64,000 nt of DNA from Galerina marginata (taxonomy: Eukaryota > Basidiomycota > Agaricomycetes > Agaricales > Galerinaceae): positions 248,001 through 312,000 of the forward strand of contig JAECYW010000029.1 in the NCBI GenBank assembly GCA_023014335.1, given 5' to 3'. The notes under the pieces are model-generated. The model was not told the origin of the DNA and did not search any database. It was given only the letters and a program-made list of their open reading frames with translations. The translations under genes were made by a program, and so were the position numbers. Shown here one piece after another: positions 32,291 to 43,583 of this stretch (position 1 is its first letter; each line of letters begins with the position of its first letter).

Positions 32291-34582
32291 GACGAATGTA
32301 TCCCAGCCCTGGGTTGCGCATAACTAATGACTTTAGTCATAGTCTTTGGTCTTTGCTGCTTTCGAACCGTATAATTGATATCTTATCATCAACTTGTGTT
32401 TTCGTTATTTTTGCGTAACTCTGGAGTTTACATTTGGTTACTTGCTTTTCTGCGTCGTGCACATTAGGCCCAACCCTCTCCATCCATATATGCCTATCTC
32501 TGGCTGGGAGAGCCCTTGGCAGAGGAGTAGCGCGATCATCCGCTGCTCATTCCTCTGTCATCCAGTTCTTCAGGTTGAATTCGCCAGCGCGGTATACAAT
32601 GCCGCTGCGTCGCCTCTACCTTCAACATTGACGCGCATGACACGGCCCTCGGCTCCATCACCGTGGCTTCCTGCACCCACATCAGTGGAGAATTCGCCCC
32701 ACGCATCCATCTCCAACGCTGCCTGCACCTCGTTGGTATGCAAGAGCCTTGGAGGACAGATGTGAGGCTGACAGCAGTTGTGACTTATCCCTCTGTTTGT
32801 CTGGAGCCTATCTGGAACCGGTAAATTAATGGATTATGATCGTCTTTTATAGCGAGGACACCGGAAAGGAAGAGCGTTCAAGGGGAGGTGTGAAATGAAA
32901 TGATGCGGTTGCGGTCGGTTTCCCATTCTCGCCCTCACACAATATTTTCAACTTCAACCTATGCACACAAGCACAGAAAAATACATGTGAGATTGGTTTT
33001 TTTTTGCACTGCAGGTACTTGAATCTTTTCTTGCTGCTTGTTCGATGACTTGGCCATCACACCTGGAGGCGGGTTCTTAAGTGAGCAGCACGGGAGGAAG
33101 CAGTTTATACCTGCTTGCTTTTTCGCCAAAATTGTCGCTGAAACCCTACTCCAGGTTTATGGATTACTGTTTCTCTTTACTGCCTTAATTAGGTTTTACT
33201 TCGAATGGTCACTCCGAACGGAAGACGCCAAGCGACAGGAACCAGCGTCGACCAGAATCTTTTGCCCTTCAGCATCCTTTAAGCCGCCATCTGGTATCTT
33301 CAAGCAATGCACAGCAAGGTCCCCGCAGATTTGTAGGACTCAGCCTCCCACCCCAGAGGAACTCGAAAGTAGCTGCTCCCACTGGAAATGTAGAGTGAAA
33401 GCTCCGTCATGCCGACGGCCTACATCGAGCAAACCCCTTTTGGTTCAGGATGAATGGCGTCCGATCCCTCAAGACTCGGCCTTGAGCAAGCGAGCATGTG
33501 TACCTACTCTCAAGGCTGGCCTCCCATCCCCGATGAAGCGGGATCTTCCAACCCTGCCATCGATCGCGTTGGGAAGTCCCTCGCATAGACCTGCGCCTCG
33601 AACGTCCAGAGCGATATTTAGGTATGTGGGATTTATTTCTTCGGTTAATAGCGTTATTAGGCCTCGGAATCTGCACTTACTGCACTGAAAGTATTTCTAT
33701 GGTTTGATTGGCATGGCGGTGCAGACGAAAGTAGGCCCAGTCTTCTGGCGGACGTACGTAAGTACTGAAAAAAACGGTATGAGTATTCAAGTTTAATTTA
33801 TTTAAAGCTGAAAGACTTACTTCCTCGCAGGTTCGGGCTTGTTGAACTTTCGATGTTGACGCACTTTGGTCGGGGCGACGAAGCTGGCTGCGGGTGGCAC
33901 TAAAGGAAAGGGTAAGAGTATAATATATTATAAGTTGAGAGATTCACTTACTTGTAGGCGGCAGTGTAGAGTTTTTGATGTATGCGAGTTATAGGGCTTA
34001 ACACACCGTCTTGGTTGTCAAAAGAGGTTCGGTTAAAAGAATGCCCATGCATCCGGGGCGTGGTAGTTGGGATAGTAGCCGGGGATGGAAGCAGGCCCGT
34101 CGTATTTCTGCATACCACAGGAAAAAGGTAAGAATATTCAAGGTTAATGTACTACATGCTGACAGACTTACTCGCAGACGTCGGCGTATTGAATATTGCA
34201 TGCGTCATTCTGCTCGACATTCCTCGCCGTCGCGCTCGATGTTTCGCTCTTTCTCGTCGAGGTCGAGTCTGTTTGCATCCGTAGTCGCGTTTTTCGTCGA
34301 AGTCGGCTTATTGAGGCTGTGCGCTCTACATCGCGCGTTTGTGTTGGTGATAGTGGTAATAACTAGCTGCCAAGGTGGAAGGGAGGTTGGGTACAGTGTG
34401 CGGCATCGTTTGGTTCAGGGGCCATTGCCTGGCCATTGGTGTCATCTCTTTTGAGGGTCGTGGGCACTGTGTCCCACATTGTGACCACATCGTTTGGCAT
34501 CGTTTGGGACAGCCCCCAGCTTCTTTTTTTCTACCTTCTTTCTTCCCCACCTCCTCCACCACTGCTCCTAGCGCCCTCCACC
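32291..34582. other. Gene-poor stretch
   Basis: 32,512-32,570 repeats, in opposite orientation, the stretch at 5925-5975 of the long repeat. A 216-residue frame at 33,038-33,688 has no ATG at its start and no recognisable domain. 33,760-34,190 has three similar units in which the minus strand shows GTAAGT followed by a TCAGC word and AT-rich sequence, as if three introns of a minus-strand gene; a possible last exon near 34,070-34,130 reads YYPNYHAPDAWAF. I cannot assemble a gene. Confidence 0.4.
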
Positions 34583-35176
34583 ATGCCGATGCCGCCCATT
34601 ATCGCCCTCAAGCCGCCAACAGGCATTGCCCACCTAATGATATGTATTTGCTCGCTCCCAACGCCTTCGCCTGATCCCTCTCTCTGCCCTTGTCAACAAC
34701 GGCTGCTACAGCTGCCTACCGCCGCTCCAACCGCCGCCCGACGCCTTCCCGAAGTTGTCGTGACCACAGTTGTTGGCCATACCAGCCTTAATAGCTGGTA
34801 TACGCACGGCCAGTTTGAATCTGCGTATGGGGTACGCAAACTATTCAACCTAACAATCCTTCCGGCCCTCAAGGGCTTCTTGGCTGCCAATGGCACTGAA
34901 AATCAGATACTGAATTACGACTTTGTTCTTCAGTAGGTCTTTTCTCCTTTCCTGTAATTATCCGTCTCATTTTCGTTGTACAGCGGGGATCACCCAGCTT
35001 CGTCCCAGATGCCTCACCCTCACCTCGTCGTCCTCGCTTTTGACCTCTGCGGCTCCTTCAAGTTCGAGGTATGGATCCCGCGTGAATGGAGGTCGAGCGA
35101 AATCCCCCTGCAAGTCTCGAGCGTTATGGGGGCCATCCATTTGTTCTCTGATGTTGACGCCGTCCGGATTGGGTGA
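34583..35176 (+). CDS. Hypothetical 180-residue protein, two exons
   Basis: Exon 34,583-34,932, GT-AG intron 34,933-34,983, exon 34,984-35,176 with TGA stop; 181 codons with consistent phase. The N-terminal half is rich in proline and alanine and may be low-complexity, so the true start could be further downstream. The C-terminal half is more protein-like: SLNSWYTHGQFESAYGVRKL, then FEVWIPREWRSSEIPLQVSS, then a GAIHLFSDVDAVRIG end. I recognise no domain. Sequence around it is repetitive. Confidence 0.45.
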
Positions 35177-35459
35177 GCCTGCCTTTGATTCTCTTTTTTT
35201 TAAAACACCTTAACCCCATAAATGCAGCTCCGTGTTTCTCTAGCCCTGGAGCCTTTGAGATCTTTGCCATCTTTAAGGTCAGTCAGATTCTCTCAAAGAA
35301 CTGTAGGCTCACTTCAGGTTGATAGTACTCTCTAGAGAACTCTCAGACTCTTTCATATTTTACCTTTTATTCTTTAGCTTAGATATACATATTAGAAAAA
35401 GCACATATATATATTATTGACTACAGTAAGGACAAATACAGTATGACGCACTGCTAATG
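35177..35459. other. Intergenic, AT-rich
   Basis: Nothing recognised; likely 3' flank of the preceding gene. Confidence 0.4.
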
Positions 35460-35975
35460 GCCCTCATCTACCACTGTAAACAAGCTTCGCACCTCTGTGG
35501 AGGTTTGATGGATAGGCGGTGGGTCCCCGAATGCAACCACAAGAACATTGGATCCCCGGTGCTGCAAGTGGATGGGAGGCGAGCTTGCGAAAGGTTCTAT
35601 GCACAGGCGTTGGGTGCCAGAATGCGAGTGCGTCAGACTGGCGGTCGCGAATCGGTGCCGCAGGTGCAAAATAACGGGCGTGCGAGGTCGCGGGAGGCTC
35701 GATGCATGGGCGCCGGGTCCCAAATGCGAGTACGTGGGCCTAGCGATCGCAAATCGGCACCACGGGTGCGAAAGAACGAGCGAGGGAGGTCGCAGGAGCT
35801 TGATGCACGGGCATCGGGTCCCAGATGCGAGGGCATGGGCCTAGCAGTCGTGAATGGGTACCGTGCGTACGACGCGATGGGAGGGAGAGGCCACGGGAGG
35901 AATAAAGCTCCGGCGTCGGGTCCGCGAATGGGAGGGTGTGGCCATTGGGTCCCAGTAGTTGTGAGGCGGCGTTGG
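35460..35975. repeat. GC-rich minisatellite, unit about 101 bp
   Basis: About five degenerate units. Landmarks GATGCATGGGCGCCGGGTCC at 35,700, its variant at 35,801 and an earlier variant at 35,599 show the period. Because 101 is not a multiple of three, the same peptide-like pattern appears in successive frames, which produces long overlapping open frames on both strands; I consider none of them real. Confidence 0.8.
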
Positions 35976-37500
35976 GTGAAGCCGCGTGTGCTCGTATAGG
36001 GGAGGAGAACGGCAGCGTGTTGGGGTTTGAGCGAGTCGCTGCAAATCATCGTGGACGTGGCATGAAGGATGGCAGCACCATACATTGGTTGGGCCAGTGG
36101 ATGAGTTAGCGACTCAGTGAGGGGACGATGCAGCAGGGGGGTTTACCTTCTGCCTTTTTCCTCGTCTCCTGCTCCCGTCGTCCTCACCTCCTACGCATTC
36201 CGTGACGTGGGACGTAGTCCGCCGCCGGTTCGTTTTTCTGCCGTTCCCGTTTCGTCGTCGTGCCTCCACCCTGGCCCAACCTGTTCGCCCGTTATCACAC
36301 CCATTGCTGAGGGCATATGACGGGTGCGGTTGCGATCGCGGCATCGCTTGTGATGGCGAGCGAATGAGTTGGGTGGGAGTGGATGCACCACCCCTATGAG
36401 CGATGGTGGACGGGTAGCAGGAGCGGCGGCGGTGGCTCCCCCCGAGCTGCGAGTCGGCCCACATACCTCCATGAGGTGAGGGGCACACAACTCGGGCAGT
36501 GCAGCTCGTCGTCGCTGTCGTTGAGGTGGGCGCCCACGGTGGGCAAGGCGATGGCGTTCGGGGCCGTGGATCCTGCGCAGCGAGGAAGGGAAGTGGGAGT
36601 CTGTTACTTCGATACCCATATTCTCCTGTAGCGGCCCAGAGATCACGTGATGTTCGAATTTGAATTTTCAACAAGTTCGAATCTCACCTTGACCTCCGCC
36701 CACCGCCCACCACCCACCATCGTCCCACAGGCTCAGCACCGCAGCCAACGAAGATTGCCAGCAACGCCGGGAACCGCGACCACACCACAAGCTCACCAGG
36801 TACGTGGCCAGCCCCCATGCAACGTTGGTACTAACCAACGCCCAGCACCGTCCCACTGGCCCAACACCGCAGCCATCGAAGGCCAGCAGCATTACGGACA
36901 GCGACCACACTGCGAGGGAACAAGGGAGCAGGTATGTGGCCAGCCCCCCCGCAGCCTCGGTACTAACCGCTGTTGACGAGGTTCGTCCAACCGCCGTCGA
37001 CTAATGGCGTCGAATATCGAGGACGTCAGCTATTGCCACCTCCGCTCTGCCATAGCAAATAGCATCGAGCGTGGAGGATGCTTCCGCCTCGGCCTCTTCC
37101 CCACCGCGTCAAATGCCGGCTCCCCCACGTCGACCCCATGGCTTCCCGTACACCCCTCCTCCAAGAGATGTGGGCAGTAGTCCAACACCTACCAACCCGA
37201 CATCAATCACCACTGTAGGTCGGCGAGTACGAGGCTGCGAGGGCAGGCGGCGGAATTCCACCGCCTCTCCTCATCATTCAACGAGGCTGCGAAGGGAGCT
37301 GGAGGAAGCCGCCATCCCTCGTCGTCGTTCGACGGGGCTGCGAGGTGGATGGCCGCCTTCCCTCACCCTCTTTCGACAGGGTAGCGAGGTGGTGCTAGTA
37401 TGCCACTATCACTGCTCCTATTTTTCATTCGATAAGGTTTGTCCAAGCCCTCCCCATTCATCTCGTGGGCCCCGTTGATGCATATACGTTGTCGCCCTTC
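35976..37500. other. GC-rich region with spurious frames and tandem duplications
   Basis: Long open frames occur on both strands but are compositionally biased (P, A, S, R) and overlap each other. A two-copy tandem repeat of about 128 bp occupies about 36,716-36,970, each copy containing CAGGTACGTGGCCAGCCCCC or a close variant. 37,225-37,390 repeats TTCGACGGGGCTGCGAGG about three times. No gene is supported. Confidence 0.55.
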
Positions 37501-38779
37501 GACGAGCCGCTCCCGAGGTGTGTTCAACATCAGCCCCCCGTCCAGATGATATGTATCAGTAGTAGAAATCCTGAATATATTCTTTTATTATGAGTTGGAA
37601 ATTGTATAAAGTGAACTTGAATAATATTACTTCAATATCTTAATGAATGCCCTGGAGTCTTGGACTGCTTTAGGACTGCTTTGGATATGCCGACGCGCCG
37701 CGGCCTCTTGACGCATGCTTCAACCAGGCGTGCCCCTACATGCGTAGCTTACGGAGTCGCTGAAGAGACGCTCAGCGCGCGCTGCATACCCGCTCTTCGA
37801 CACAGCGACACGCCAGCATTACGGTACCTCACCTCGTAATAAAAGAACTATTTATTAGGGCTCGTCACTCTTTTGTCGCTCAGCGACGGCCGACACGCGC
37901 AGCGACCGGTCTGGGCCTCGCTCAGCGCGCGATACATTCTGCCATATTATTTCGCCTTTGTCAAAATGTGGACAAAAGCATACATTTTGCCGAGGGCGAT
38001 ATGACTCAGTCAAATGAATCATATTGCTGTTTTCTAAATTTAGAATTTCCGTGCCCATTTTGCAGTTATGCCAAATATGACTAAAATCTCATGTTTTGAA
38101 ATTCCTTTGAATGAGTCAGGATATTTCCTTTTCGATGGATTGCAAAATTCCAGCAAAATTTAGAATTTCAACTAAATTCCGCCAACTCCAAAATAGGAAG
38201 AATTTTATTGATCTTAATAACAGCAAAATCTAAGCTAAATTTATCATTTTGCCTGCATTTTGCCCAGGGCAAAACTCATAATATTGATTGAATTTAGCTA
38301 AATGCAAGACTCGGGGCAAAACTTAAACAATGTGCAATGGATTTTGCAACCCCGTCAAAATAGATGGGTCGCGGGAGTGCCTGTGACCCAGCCGATCCAA
38401 CTTTCTGGACTATGAATGACTCGTGACTCACAGTCACTCGTCCCCAAAGAAACGTGACCTACGCGTCGGGTCGTGTTCAAGACTTCAAGTCGTGTTGTCC
38501 CTTTTACAATGACTTCTTTAATGCTTTGTGTCTCAACTTTCAACATTCAACTGTGGTCAGTTATTACTAAAATAGTTTAATGGAAGAGCTAACAGGTTTT
38601 TAAGAACTCGTTACATAATAGGATTCTGCGGTAAGAATCGTTATGTACCTAAATGAATTTGAAATGAATATTCAATGTCCTTTCTTAGGACACGATGCAC
38701 ATTCTTGTATACGGACCATTCGAAAAAAATTTAACGGTTCCATGTATTTTCTGAAAATACCCAGCGGCACATTCAGTTT
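37501..38779. other. AT-rich intergenic region with TTTTGC motifs
   Basis: 37,860-37,930 has several CTCAGCG words. 37,960-38,350 has many copies of CATTTTGC and GCAAAAT, including near-palindromes around GGGCAAAA. 38,440-38,515 shares AACGTGACCTACGCG and GTTGTCCCTTTTACA with 45,228-45,290. No gene recognised. Confidence 0.5.
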
Positions 38780-41125
38780 TTATCCCAAAACTATTTCCTT
38801 CCAAACCGGTCCCTGTTCTAGTCCCTGGAATAAGTCGTCTTTCTCGATTGACGCCAAAGAGATGCGTTCTGCCCAGCTGCCATGCCAATCTAGGAGCATA
38901 ATGACATACTTCCATCTTAGTTCCTTACCTTCATATATGTATCCAGCTTGGCCCTCGCATAAAAGGATGAATTCGTGAGTGCTTGGGACGTGGATTTCCG
39001 CCCACTTGGGGTCCAAAACTATAACGCCCAGTTCACGCGCATCGCGTCCGTAGATTCCAGCACGTGTGTACCCAGGGCCTGCCCTTGTTTTTCTGTAGTC
39101 GTCTTCATTGCTTGTTGCTTTGTCGAGTTTGAAAACAACGGACACTGTCCAGAACTGAAGGAATCCTGAGCCCGGGGAAGGGTTGTGACTGTCTTCCACA
39201 TATGTTGGCGCATCGACCAATGTGCAAGGCGTAGGAACTGTCTGGGTGCAGTCGAACGGAAAGCGAGCTTCAACGGAACCGCCGTAGAAGTTTGAAGGGG
39301 ACGACGTGCTTGATTCGTTCGATGGAGCCCAAACCAACACGCATTCTTCAGACTCATGAGCCCGGCGCTGGTACCAGATGATCCAAGTACGCCGACGTAT
39401 GTCCTCACGATTTTCTGAAAGTTTGTGATACTGAATTTCCAGGAATATTTGACCCTTCCAACCTGACCATGACCAACTTGGAGCTATAACTCGGCGCGTG
39501 GGAGGCTTAGACCCAGAGGGTGTCCAACGAAGGAACCAGTCAAAGTAAGAGTCGGGGATGCCATGGCATAAATTAGCCTGTAATTCCTCCTTGAAATACC
39601 GATTCATTCCTGCAAATGCATGATATATATCGGTTTCGTCGGTGAGGGAAAGCCGTGCGTAACCTGTGATTGCTTCGATGAAATGCTTTATATCTGGGGA
39701 GTAGTTGAGTTGATGTTTCTTATCTTCGTAGTCGCGGTTATCTTCCGGTGCAATCTCCATTGCGTCTTCGAATACAACATCTTCACGCCATCCACCACGG
39801 TTTAGTTGGCATCGAAAGACAGCCTGGCCATCCTGGAAAACCAGGCGGCGCGAAGCAAGTTTATTTTCTTGAAAACTATGCAGTCGGCTTGCTTAGTAAC
39901 AGGCGTTTCTTATCGCGGATGGAAATACCTACATCCATGCCCTCGTGAAGTAGGCGCTTCTCTCGTTCTTCGTCGTGTTAACTCCTATCGGTGACCCCTT
40001 GTATCCAACTCTCAAACCTGGATAGAGTTGTTCTATTACCTGAGTCGCACCAGGTCCTCGCGTACCTGGCCGCACACCGGGAAGGCCGGCGTTGGCGTCG
40101 GTTCCAGTGGCCGCCGCTATCGTCAAAAGCGCACCCCCATAAATGAGATCCATCTTCGAAATAGCAGACATTTTACTTCCACCTGGCCCACAATCGTCTT
40201 GGATGATACAGAGGCTGTCGACCCACAAATACTGAAAATCCAACCTTCGGACGACTTCCATGGCATCGCGGATTGTCACGGGAATTCTGTCATAATTTTC
40301 AGGAAGCACAAGTGACCCAGGTTTTGTCAATTCCTCGGTATTGGCTTTCATCAACCTGAGAATCGTGGTGGGATCTATGTTTCCCCATACGTAGCTCAAT
40401 GTCACGTATACGGAACCTCTCGGAGGGAGTATGATACAGTTGTTCTTGGTATCTATAAGACGGAAATAGGGAATGTCGGTAGCTGGGTCCTCGAGCTGAG
40501 CGTGAAATGCTGGGCTCTTGTCGCAGGCCCTCCCGTGCCACTTCTTGCAGAGCCTCAACGCATTCTGTACGATACTGAAATCAATCTGGTCGCCAATGAT
40601 GCGCATCAAATATAGCTGGGAAGGTGTAGGCGCGTCATGGGCGAGCATGGCAATGCGAGGGAACGGAGTTTGGCCTACGACTAGTGATTGTTGTTTGCCC
40701 TTGTACGCTCTGGGTTCAAGAAGACGGGTGACAGGAGTAAATCCCTCGACTGGATAAGCCCCAGGCGTTAGGCCGTCTGTGTCCCACCCGACGGAGACTT
40801 TCACAGCCAGTCGGTCTTGAACCTGAGGGAGGCTGGTACCGCCGAGTGAGAAAAGAATCAATCGGCACAGTGGACAGTATGTCTTCTTCCTCATGTCTTT
40901 GACGCGTCCGAGATGAACCACGGGATCTTCGGATCTGTTACTGCGTTCACTTTGAGAGACAACAAATTGCCTTGGAGTGAGTTTAAGAGCTTTGCATACA
41001 TCGCAGAGCCTGTCGTTGGGTCTTGATAGCGTAAGGGGAATAGGTAATAGCGGAGGCGGGGTGATGTTCCCTTGATCTGAATCGTCATGACCTGTATGTT
41101 CTAAACTGTGGTCGAGTTCGAGCAT
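38780..41125 (-). CDS. HET-domain (heterokaryon incompatibility) protein
   Basis: Two exons, 41,125-39,933 and 39,875-38,780, separated by a 57-nt GT-AG intron; 763 codons including stop. The HET core (Pfam PF06985 type) lies at about residues 240-370: YVTLSYVWGN, then TIRDAMEVVRRLDFQYLWVD followed by SLCIIQDD, then KMDLIYGGALLTIAAATG. After the intron comes FQENKLASRRLVFQDGQAVF and WREDVVFEDAMEIAPED, the usual continuation. Cysteine pairs near the N-terminus (CDVCKAL and CPLCRLI) could bind zinc. The C-terminal half (about 360 residues) includes APSWSWSGWKG, a common HET-protein motif. In filamentous fungi such proteins can trigger cell death after non-self recognition; this role is inferred for the present gene. 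No STAND ATPase or membrane domain is seen. Confidence 0.93.
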
Positions 41126-41821
41126 ATCCAGTTGCCCCAGAAATATCTAGAAAGCTTGAGGAGTTTTGAGGGTTAGGCGAATGTCGATAGTGAATCAAAG
41201 TGGATCGGTGGAAACCACACCGAAGAGCTAACATTCGTCGACATGCGGCAGTATCCGAAGATGACCTAACCTTTGCACACTGTGCGTTCTCGGCAAATGG
41301 GCTGACCATTCGGCAGATGTTGGCGCCCAGGCGTCTCCTTTTTCCCACCAAGTGCTTGTGCGTTTCGACGCAATCAGCAGGTACTTTAGTCATTATCTTA
41401 GAGGCCTTAAAAATCGAACCTAGCTATGTTAAGTTTCGATGCCCCCTGCATCGGCGTATCAATTGCTCGCTTATATCCAGAGGGCTCCGTAGATAGCAGA
41501 GCTGTTACTCGAGTGTTCACCGCATTTTCTACTTAAAAAAAGGAAGGAAACTGAAGAGAGAGACGCTCCACATTGCATTAAAGTCAAGAACTCCATCCGA
41601 CACTTAAGTTAATCATCGGACTGAATAAGACTGAAATGCGAGTATACCTACTTACCAGCAGCGAGGTATCACAAAAACATGGACGACAGGTTGAAAGGTA
41701 CATATGTACACGCTGGTTTTATATATTTGCAAAAACTGAACAAACAAATTTCCGGGCATTTGATAACTATGAAAAAGGACGTCAACAAAATCGCTCGTGC
41801 CCGCTGCTTAGTATTTTCACC
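41126..41821. other. Intergenic, upstream of the HET gene
   Basis: Short frames overlap the HET start on the other strand. No gene recognised. Confidence 0.4.
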
Positions 41822-42228
41822 TTAATTAAGTGTAACCGTGGCTTCGTAGCTTTCGTATGTTGAACTATCGTTTATATCGACAGGGTCCGGATCCGCCACG
41901 GTGATCGTAACATCTATAGGGCCGGAACCGTCCATTATCACATTGAAGTGCTCCGTAGGGGGGTCACCGCCATAATCCATTTCAAACTCGATCATTGTTT
42001 CCCCTCCCGCCGTCGCGTAGGTGCCATTTATAACTTGAAAACTTCCACTAGGAGACGTGCCATGGCCCGCTACGCTGCGCTGGCCATTTCCGCGACGCAA
42101 GGTCACTCGGAATTTAGCCGTCTGCGAAGGGTCTGATCTAGTCGTAAAATCGTTGCCAGACCAGGAGCGGAAGACTAATAATAAAATTAAAACAGAAAGG
42201 CGTGGACCAATTTAAACGTACTGGTCAT
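41822..42228 (-). CDS. Small cytosolic-looking protein, divergent paralogue 1
   Basis: Exon 1 is only 7 coding bases (42,228-42,222, ATG-ACC-A); a 47-nt intron with GTACGT donor follows; exon 2 is 42,174-41,822. The product has 119 residues. It starts MTIFRSWSGNDFTT, continues KFRVTLRRGNGQRSVAGHG, TSPSGSFQVINGTY, and ends YESYEATVTLN. The pattern of alternating polar and hydrophobic residues suggests an all-beta fold. There is no signal peptide and no cysteine. I do not recognise the family. A paralogue with the same intron position is at 43,153-43,583 in the opposite orientation, and their upstream regions are also homologous. Confidence 0.85.
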
Positions 42229-43152
42229 GTCTGGGTGTTAACGTTTGGGAAATGTTGGATGGTGGGTGGCGTAATTTCAGCTATCAACTCATCGATAGAA
42301 GTAAAGCTGTTTTATACGTGTTTAGGTGCCATCAGCAATACATAATCTCTTACAGATGTCTTGGTCAAAATTTGGTTAAATGGTCGCAACTGTCGGAATT
42401 GGGGCCATCGGAAGCATCTGGGGTCATTTTACCCCTCCAGCTATGTCTGTCTACGTCCCGGAATAGTTTGAGTGAATTCCGTACTATCACTGCCTCTCTT
42501 CGATGCCGTGCCCCCATCAAGACACCCAATAAAAAAGCCCTGTTGATCTTAAGAACGCCAATTGCTGTGCTTGTGCCGTAAACTCTCGCCATCATGATCA
42601 GCAATATACAATCACTTACAGACGTCTTGGTCAAAATTTGGTCAGATGGGCACAGCTATTGGAATCGCAGTCATTTGACCACCTTGGCTATGGCTGTCTA
42701 CGATTCGGAGTAGTTCGCGGGCCGATAGGGAAAGTCAGAACAGGCAGGTTTTTGTTATTGGCTTATGTTGAGATGTGCGAATATAATCTCTCACAAATGT
42801 CTCGGTCAAATGGCGAGAAAAAGTCACAGCTGTCGGAATCGGAAGTCATCTGGTCGAGCTATATCCGTCTACGTTCTGGAATAATTTAAGTGGAACTGCC
42901 TTTTCTGACTTTCTCTATCGGCACCCAAACTATTCCGAACCATAGACAGACATAGCCAGGTGGTCAAATAAACCCAATTCCGACAGCTGTGACTATTCGA
43001 CCAAACTTTGACCGGGATATCCGTAGGAGATTGTATATTGCTGATGGCGCCTAAACATGTATAAAACAGCTTCGCTTTCATCGTTGAGTTGATAACTGCC
43101 AAAATTACACCACCCACCATCCAAGTCATCGCTCAAACGTTAACACCCAGAC
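42229..43152. promoter_or_regulatory. Shared bidirectional promoter region with four repeat units
   Basis: The two ends are inverted copies: the sequence before gene 1 (to about 42,480) matches the reverse complement of that before gene 2 (from about 42,885), including GTTAACACCCAGACATG at the start codons. Four copies of a roughly 120-bp unit, with ATCTCTTACAGATGTCTTGG and CACAGCTGTCGGAAT landmarks, lie at about 42,343, 42,607, 42,780 (plus) and 43,060 (reverse). Confidence 0.75.
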
Positions 43153-43583
43153 ATGACCAGTACGTTTAAATTCAAGTTGCTCTGCACTTTTCTGTTTAAA
43201 TTTTATTATTAGTCTACCGCGCCTGGGTTGGCAATGATTTTACGTCTAATTGGAATCCTTCGAAGAAGAAGTCATTCCGAGTGACCTTGCGTCGCGGAAG
43301 CAGCAAGGACAGCGTAGCGGGCCATGGCATGTCTCCTAGCGGGAGCTTTCGAATTGCAAATGGCTCCTACTCGTACCTGGCACCGGAAATAACTGTCGAG
43401 TTTGATATGGTTTACAATGATGGCGGCATCCGCCCTACGGAGCACTTCGTTGGGCTAAGTTCTGAATACGGTGGCTCTATGGAAGCCACGATCACAGTGG
43501 CGTTTCCGGACAGTGTTGAGCTAGGCGATGACGCGACAGTTGAGGATTACCGAAACTACGAAGCTACTGTTACACTCGATTAA
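43153..43583 (+). CDS. Small cytosolic-looking protein, divergent paralogue 2
   Basis: Exon 1 is 7 coding bases (43,153-43,159); intron 43,160-43,212; exon 2 43,213-43,583, TAA stop; 125 residues. It aligns along its whole length with paralogue 1: MTIYRAWVGNDFTSNWNPSK, FRVTLRRGSSKDSVAGHG, MSPSGSFRIANGSY, PTEHFVGL, and a NYEATVTLD end. Differences are many, so the duplication is not recent, yet both frames and the intron are preserved, which implies selection. Function unknown; an all-beta fold is inferred. Confidence 0.85.

Noticed and set aside
33038..33688. 216-residue plus frame
   Set aside because: No ATG at its start, no recognised motif, and a protein-like reading is not supported by splice sites.
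35457..35999. 180-residue plus frame and 150-residue minus frame
   Set aside because: Both are products of the 101-bp minisatellite read in different frames.
36650..36690. Possible tRNA B-box (GTTCGAATC) near 36,675
   Set aside because: No matching acceptor stem or A-box at the right distance; the sequence around is an AT-rich palindrome.
36114..36976. Several long frames on both strands (up to 186 residues)
   Set aside because: GC-rich sequence with few stops; strongly biased amino acids and mutual overlap; no splice or family evidence.
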